9,307 nt of DNA from Chromatiales bacterium (GTDB taxonomy: Bacteria > Pseudomonadota > Gammaproteobacteria > Chromatiales > Chromatiaceae). Both the position numbers and the translations under genes were made by a program. This document shows, one piece after another, positions 6,072 through 9,307 of the stretch. The notes under the pieces are model-generated. The model had not been told where the DNA came from. It ran no database searches and saw only the letters and a list, made by a program, of their open reading frames with translations. How positions within the stretch are numbered: position 1 is the first letter of the stretch; each line of letters begins with the position of its first letter. Where the stretch lies: assembly GCA_022360595.1 (NCBI GenBank), contig JAKSCN010000129.1, positions 1 through 9,307 on the forward strand. The letters are read 5' to 3'.

Positions 6072-7781
6072 GTGCGTTCGGAGAACAACACCAACCAGGC
6101 AGCAATAACACCACAGCGGTTTATCGTCGGTGACTGGGATGTAGAGCCCGCACGCGGACAGATCCACTGTGAAGGCAAAACGGTGAAGTTGGAACCGAAG
6201 GTGATGGATGTCCTCTGCTACCTCGCCGCTCGCCCGGGGGAGCTGATCACCAGGGATGATCTGGAACGCGATGTCTGGAAAGGGGCAATCGTCAGTTACG
6301 ACTCACTGACCACTGCCATTATCAAACTTCGCAAGGCGCTGACCGACAATGCCCGCAATCCCCGATACATTGAGACCATACCGAAACGCGGCTATCGTCT
6401 GATCGCAACTGTCAGTCACCATCAGGATGCCGAGACCAACATAGACAAAACTGCATCCTCAGAGACACAAACCGCACCACCATTTACCCCCTACCTAAAG
6501 AGCTGGGGGCTTCTGGCTGCTCTACTGCTCATCACGCTTTCCATGGTACTGATCTACCAAAGAACACCACTTCCCAAGCAGTCCGCATCTGTTCCCCAAG
6601 ATCATTCGATCGTGGTCCTGCCCTTTGACAGCCTGGATGACAACCCCAAACTGGCGGGCTTCGCCGATGGCATGACAGACGACATCATCACCGACCTCTC
6701 CAGTCTCTCGGGCCTTCAGGTGATTGCCAGCAACACAGCATTCACCCTAAAGCAGCAGGAGATCACACCACAGCAGATCGGCAATGAGCTGGGCGTCGAC
6801 TTTGTCCTGCAGGGGAGCATTCGCTACAGCGGTAACGCCATCAGGGTCAACGCCCAGCTCATTGACACCAAAAGCGGTTACCAGAAATGGGCGGAACGCT
6901 ACGACCGCCAACTCGCTGAAGTGTTTAGCGTACAGGATGAGATGACCAGCAACATCGTCAGTGCACTGGCTCTGCAACTGACCAGCCAGGATAAGGTTCG
7001 CCTCTCTCAGCGCAACACCAATAACCTGGACGCTTACCAGTTCTTCCAGCAGGGTCAACGCCTTGCCAGACAACTGACCAAAAAAGCAACCACTCAAGCA
7101 CAGACCGCTTATCGAGAGGCTATTCGGCGCGATCCTAACTACGGCCGTGCCTATGGTGCACTCGCCTACAGTCTGGCCCTCACCTATCGGCGTGGCTGGA
7201 CCGACACTCCCATAGAGACACTCGATCGCGCCCTGGTGCTGGCCAGGCAGGCGGTCGGCTTGGGAGCCGATATACCACAAACACATTGGGCTCTCAGCTA
7301 TGTTCACCTGATGCGCAGGGAGTACGAAAGCGCCGAAAAAGCCGCAACCCAGGCGGTCACCGTAGCCCCCAACTATGCCGACGGCTACGCCCTGCTCGGC
7401 CTGATCCACAATAACCTGGGCAACCCACAACAGGCGATCGAGCTAATCAATAAGGGCATGACATACAATCCCTACTACACTTGGGACTACCCCTATAACC
7501 TTGGCAGGGCCTACTACTCCCTGGGCCGCTACGACGAGGCGGTCACAACCTTGGAGAGCGCATTGGAACGTAACGAAAACGTGGTTCAGATCCGACTGTA
7601 CCTGGCAGCCAGCTACATGCATGTTGACCGTAAGGATGACGCCGAGTGGGAGATCGAGCAGATTATCATGCAGGACCCGGCAACAACACTGAGCCACACC
7701 CGCAAATCATTTCCGCTAAAAGACAGCGCTCAGGTGAACATTTTCCTGGAAGATTTACGTGCCGCAGGACTACCCGAATGA
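6072..7781 (+). CDS. ToxR/CadC-type membrane-anchored transcriptional regulator with TolB-like and TPR domains
   Basis: The protein has 569 residues and starts at GTG. Residues 15-113 form an OmpR/PhoB-type winged helix: FIVGDWDVEPARGQI, then KLEPKVMDVLCYLAARPGELITRDDL, and the wing signature RYIETIPKRGYRL at 98-110. After a polar linker a single membrane segment (LLAALLLITLSMVLIYQ, about 147-163) puts the rest in the periplasm. Residues 178-305 (IVVLPFDSL-, FADGMTDDIITDLS, LGVDFVLQGSIRYSGNAIRVNAQLID) match the TolB-N/FlgO-like segment common in CadC-type and adenylate-cyclase-linked proteins. Residues about 318-540 carry several TPR units (YGRAYGALAYSLAL, YADGYALLGLIHNNLG, YYTWDYPYNLGRAYYSLGRYDEA). 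There is no receiver domain, so it is a one-component sensor. It overlaps the next gene by 4 nt, which makes that gene a likely co-regulated partner. The ligand is unknown. Confidence 0.92.
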   Translation: MRSENNTNQAAITPQRFIVGDWDVEPARGQIHCEGKTVKLEPKVMDVLCYLAARPGELITRDDLERDVWKGAIVSYDSLTTAIIKLRKALTDNARNPRYIETIPKRGYRLIATVSHHQDAETNIDKTASSETQTAPPFTPYLKSWGLLAALLLITLSMVLIYQRTPLPKQSASVPQDHSIVVLPFDSLDDNPKLAGFADGMTDDIITDLSSLSGLQVIASNTAFTLKQQEITPQQIGNELGVDFVLQGSIRYSGNAIRVNAQLIDTKSGYQKWAERYDRQLAEVFSVQDEMTSNIVSALALQLTSQDKVRLSQRNTNNLDAYQFFQQGQRLARQLTKKATTQAQTAYREAIRRDPNYGRAYGALAYSLALTYRRGWTDTPIETLDRALVLARQAVGLGADIPQTHWALSYVHLMRREYESAEKAATQAVTVAPNYADGYALLGLIHNNLGNPQQAIELINKGMTYNPYYTWDYPYNLGRAYYSLGRYDEAVTTLESALERNENVVQIRLYLAASYMHVDRKDDAEWEIEQIIMQDPATTLSHTRKSFPLKDSAQVNIFLEDLRAAGLPE

Positions 7782-7990
7782 CCGAGATCATCCCCGTATC
7801 AACCATCACCTGCCCAGTGTGTGGAGTCCAAACATCGGAGATCATGCCAACTGACGCCTGCCAGTGGTATTACGCCTGTAAACAGTGCAGCACCTTACTA
7901 AAACCAAAGCCCGGGGACTGCTGCATCTTCTGTTCCTACGGCACTGTTCCCTGCCCGCCGATACAGGCTGATATGGGCTGCTGCGGCTAG
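7778..7990 (+). CDS. GDCCVxC-family cysteine-rich small protein (Cys form)
   Basis: The 70-residue protein has 11 cysteines: CPVC (12-15), Cys28, CKQC (34-37), then GDCCIFCSYGTVPCPP (46-61) and a terminal GCCG. The GDCC-x-x-C block matches the family annotated as GDCCVxC domain-containing (seleno)protein. Here every position is Cys and the frame has no internal TGA, so it is not a selenoprotein. The CxxC pairs suggest zinc or soft-metal binding, or thiol redox chemistry, in the cytoplasm. The function is not established. The ATG at 7778 forms ATGA with the stop of the regulator gene (7779-7781), indicating translational coupling. A longer upstream start in this frame (7646) lies inside the regulator and is rejected. 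Confidence 0.9.
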   Translation: MTEIIPVSTITCPVCGVQTSEIMPTDACQWYYACKQCSTLLKPKPGDCCIFCSYGTVPCPPIQADMGCCG

Positions 7991-8010
7991 GCCATTAACC
8001 CTTAGCCTGC

Positions 8011-8670
8011 TCAAGACTCTACTGGCAGGCCATTTAACTTCCACTCCGGTAATCCACCAGCCATACGCCTCGCGGCTCTACCCTTTTCACGCAGCCGTGC
8101 CACAGCATCGAAAGCGAGTACGCAGTGCGGTCCACGGCAGTAGGCTACAACCTCTTGGGCAGGGTCCAACTCATCCAAACGCCTCTCCAACTCATCCAAT
8201 GGCACATTGATGGCGCCTGGAAGATGACCGGCAGCATACTCCTCGGGTGGCCGCACATCGAGCACTGTCACCACCCCCGCTCTGGCCCGCTCCAATAGCT
8301 GCAGTGCCGGCACCGGCTCCAGCTCATCCTTTACCTTCAGGTAATCATCGACGAGACGGTCAACTTCAGCCAGATGGCGCTCGGCAACACTGCGCAGCAA
8401 TCCCAGCAGCGCCGTGACATCAGTACTACTCAATCGGTAGTAGACTTTATGCCCCTCTTTACGGTTACTCACCAGCCCCGCCTGCTTAAGCTGCTGTAGA
8501 TGCTGCGAGGTATTGGCAACAGTCAGCCCGGAGACCTGGGCCAGCGCATCGACACTGCGCTCCCCCTGAGCCAAAAACTCCAGCAGCTCCAGTCGATAGC
8601 CATTACCCATCGCCTTGGCGACCCGGGCAAACTGGTTGAACAGCTCATGCTTGAAATTGTCTGTTGACAT
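8011..8670 (-). CDS. ArsR/SmtB-type repressor fused to a rhodanese domain
   Basis: Numbered from ATG 8670, this is 219 residues. An earlier in-frame ATG at 8691 adds seven. Neither start has a clear Shine-Dalgarno. 8670 gives the usual MSTDNFKHELFNQFARVAKAM opening. Residues about 13-80 form the winged helix, with recognition helix TVANTSQHLQQLKQAGLV (50-67) and a wing around RKEGHKVYYRL. A helical linker leads to a rhodanese domain at about 125-219: VLDVRPPEEYAAGHLPGAINVP, then the active-site loop AYCRGPHCV with Cys178 and Cys183, and AGGLPEWKLNGLP. These are the only cysteines in the protein. The ELCxCD metal site of ArsR is absent, so arsenite or zinc sensing through helix 3 is unlikely. 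Sensing of sulfane sulfur or redox state by the rhodanese cysteines is plausible inference. It is divergent from a hydroxylase-type gene and probably regulates it and itself. Confidence 0.93.
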   Translation of the reverse strand: MSTDNFKHELFNQFARVAKAMGNGYRLELLEFLAQGERSVDALAQVSGLTVANTSQHLQQLKQAGLVSNRKEGHKVYYRLSSTDVTALLGLLRSVAERHLAEVDRLVDDYLKVKDELEPVPALQLLERARAGVVTVLDVRPPEEYAAGHLPGAINVPLDELERRLDELDPAQEVVAYCRGPHCVLAFDAVARLREKGRAARRMAGGLPEWKLNGLPVES

Positions 8671-8693
8671 ATCGGATCGACTAATATTCAATT

Positions 8694-8713
8694 ATTCAAG
8701 AGATCTATTGAAT
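8694..8713. promoter_or_regulatory. 20-bp near-palindrome, probable ArsR-rhodanese operator
   Basis: ATTCAAGAGATCTATTGAAT pairs at 9 of 10 positions around a central AGATCT. Extra ATTCAA/TTGAAT half-sites flank it (ATTCAAT at 8686-8692; GATTC at 8718-8722). It lies between the divergent starts at 8670 or 8691 and 8764 and overlaps the candidate -35 box of the plus-strand promoter. Winged-helix ArsR dimers bind AT-rich inverted repeats of this kind. Binding by the adjacent repressor is inferred. Confidence 0.6.
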
Positions 8714-8736
8714 TAATGATTCTTCAAAAGTATAGC
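8708..8736 (+). promoter_or_regulatory. candidate sigma-70 promoter for the hydroxylase-type gene
   Basis: TTGAAT (8708-8713) and TATAGC (8731-8736) are separated by 17 bp, each with 4 of 6 consensus matches. Transcription would begin near 8743, about 20 nt before the start codon. The -35 box is the right arm of the palindrome, so repressor binding there would block RNA polymerase. No equally good promoter was found for the minus-strand repressor gene. Confidence 0.5.
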
Positions 8737-8763
8737 AGATCCTGACAACAGGGAGCAGATGCA

Positions 8764-9307
8764 ATGAACTGGAGCGCCTGGGTTCTCGAACATGAACTAC
8801 CTGTTCGGCTGAGCTTCTTTTTCGGCATTTTCATCATTATGGCGCTATGGGAGATCCGTGCACCCCGTCGCCCCCTCACCGTGCCCAAAGGGCTACGTTG
8901 GGCCAATAACATCGGTCTGGTATTTCTAAACAGCCTTGTCCTGCGCCTGCTCTTCCCTGCAGCGGCAGTCGGTGTCGCCGCCTTTGCCGAACAGAAAGGC
9001 TGGGGGCTGTTCAACTACTACTCCACCCCATTTCCACTCGCAGTGCTGGCCTCTGTCATCATCATGGACTTGGTGATCTATCTACAGCATGTGATGGTGC
9101 ATGCTGTCCCAGCCCTCTGGCGGCTGCACCGAGTCCACCACGCCGACCTGGATTACGACGTCACCACCGGCGCCCGGTTTCATACCTTGGAGATCATCCT
9201 CTCCATGCTGATCAAATTTGCCACCATTCTGCTGCTGGGGCCACCGCTGATCGCTGTTGTGATTTTCGAGGTGCTTCTCAACGCCACCGCCATGTTCAAC
9301 CACGGTA
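8764..9307 (+). CDS. fatty acid hydroxylase / sterol desaturase superfamily membrane protein (3' end cut by window)
   Basis: An open frame runs from ATG 8764 off the window end, giving 181 codons so far. AGGGAG (8750-8755) sits 8 nt upstream. An ATG at 8759 is followed two codons later by a stop. Hydrophobic segments lie near 15-32, 48-70, 88-107 and 145-172. Histidine boxes typical of the membrane di-iron superfamily are visible: HVMVH (109-113), HRVHH (122-126) with LWRLHRVHHADLD around it, and FH (139-140), with NH at 179-180 opening a third box. The family hydroxylates or desaturates lipid or sterol-like substrates using O2. The substrate here is unknown, and this bacterial branch is poorly characterised. 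Divergence from the ArsR-rhodanese repressor suggests sulfur- or redox-responsive expression. A complete protein would be expected to extend roughly 80-130 residues further. Confidence 0.9.
   Translation, partial: MNWSAWVLEHELPVRLSFFFGIFIIMALWEIRAPRRPLTVPKGLRWANNIGLVFLNSLVLRLLFPAAAVGVAAFAEQKGWGLFNYYSTPFPLAVLASVIIMDLVIYLQHVMVHAVPALWRLHRVHHADLDYDVTTGARFHTLEIILSMLIKFATILLLGPPLIAVVIFEVLLNATAMFNHG

Noticed and set aside
6747..7430. 227-codon open frame on the minus strand
   Set aside because: It lies entirely inside the regulator gene on the opposite strand. It has no ribosome binding site or domain, and the plus-strand product has clear TolB-like and TPR features.
7646..7777. Upstream extension of the GDCCVxC protein to 114 residues
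   Set aside because: The extra 44 residues overlap the regulator's coding end and look like out-of-frame translation. ATG 7778 in the ATGA overlap gives the normal length for the family.
7778..7990. Selenocysteine in the GDCCVxC protein
   Set aside because: Some members of the family are selenoproteins, but here the GDCC positions are all Cys codons and there is no in-frame TGA.
7985..8007. GGCTA / TAGCC hairpin between the GDCCVxC and ArsR-rhodanese genes
   Set aside because: A 5-bp stem with a 13-nt loop and no T-run on either strand is not convincing as a terminator.
8724..9303. Minus-strand open frames of 96 and 73 codons at the right end
   Set aside because: They are antisense to the hydroxylase-type gene, which has a ribosome binding site, membrane segments and histidine boxes.
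1..9307. CRISPR array, tRNA/rRNA genes, insertion sequence or phage integration site
   Set aside because: No regularly spaced repeats, cloverleaf-type sequence, transposase or integrase motif, or paired long terminal repeats were seen.

Overview
The window looks like a chromosomal stretch from a gammaproteobacterium of intermediate GC content. The RtcB protein is close to the E. coli enzyme along its whole length, down to the same VECRKD, IDEIP and VCxKG-type C-terminal blocks. The ToxR/CadC-type regulator, the cysteine-rich GDCCVxC-family protein and the ArsR-rhodanese fusion are types I associate with environmental, often sulfur-metabolising Gammaproteobacteria. The genus cannot be fixed from the sequence. 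No tRNA, rRNA, CRISPR array, transposase or attachment site was seen.

Region 1 (1-2512, plus strand) is an RNA-repair-like cluster. It holds an RtcB RNA ligase (72-1268), an unrecognised 309-residue protein with an EEIQSDW motif (1364-2293), and a tiny basic-protein gene starting at 2305 whose reading frame appears broken, or recoded, at a run of six G. A strong intrinsic terminator (2487-2512) closes the cluster. The neighbours of rtcB are not rtcA, rtcR or prfH, so the partners are unusual.

Region 2 (2571-5850) holds a polytopic membrane protein with a helical, TPR-like tail (2665-3948, plus). Facing it is a rhomboid-family intramembrane protease with its own helical-repeat tail (5393-3945, minus). 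The two genes end on the same palindromic CTAG, so their stop codons overlap. Upstream of the rhomboid gene, on the same strand, is a small exported protein of unknown role (5850-5551).

Region 3 (6072-7990, plus) is a two-gene operon. A membrane-anchored winged-helix/TPR regulator starts at GTG behind a near-perfect Shine-Dalgarno. It is coupled by an ATGA overlap to a 70-residue protein with 11 cysteines, of the GDCCVxC family.

Region 4 (8011-9307) is a divergent pair: an ArsR-type repressor fused to a rhodanese domain (minus), and a fatty acid hydroxylase/sterol desaturase-type membrane di-iron protein (plus, cut by the window end). A 20-bp near-palindrome between them overlaps the likely -35 box of the hydroxylase gene. 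This suggests that the thiol-bearing repressor controls the hydroxylase gene and itself.

The most promising under-described items are the rtcB cluster with its EIQSDW protein and frameshifted small gene, the regulator/GDCCVxC operon, and the ArsR-rhodanese/hydroxylase pair.
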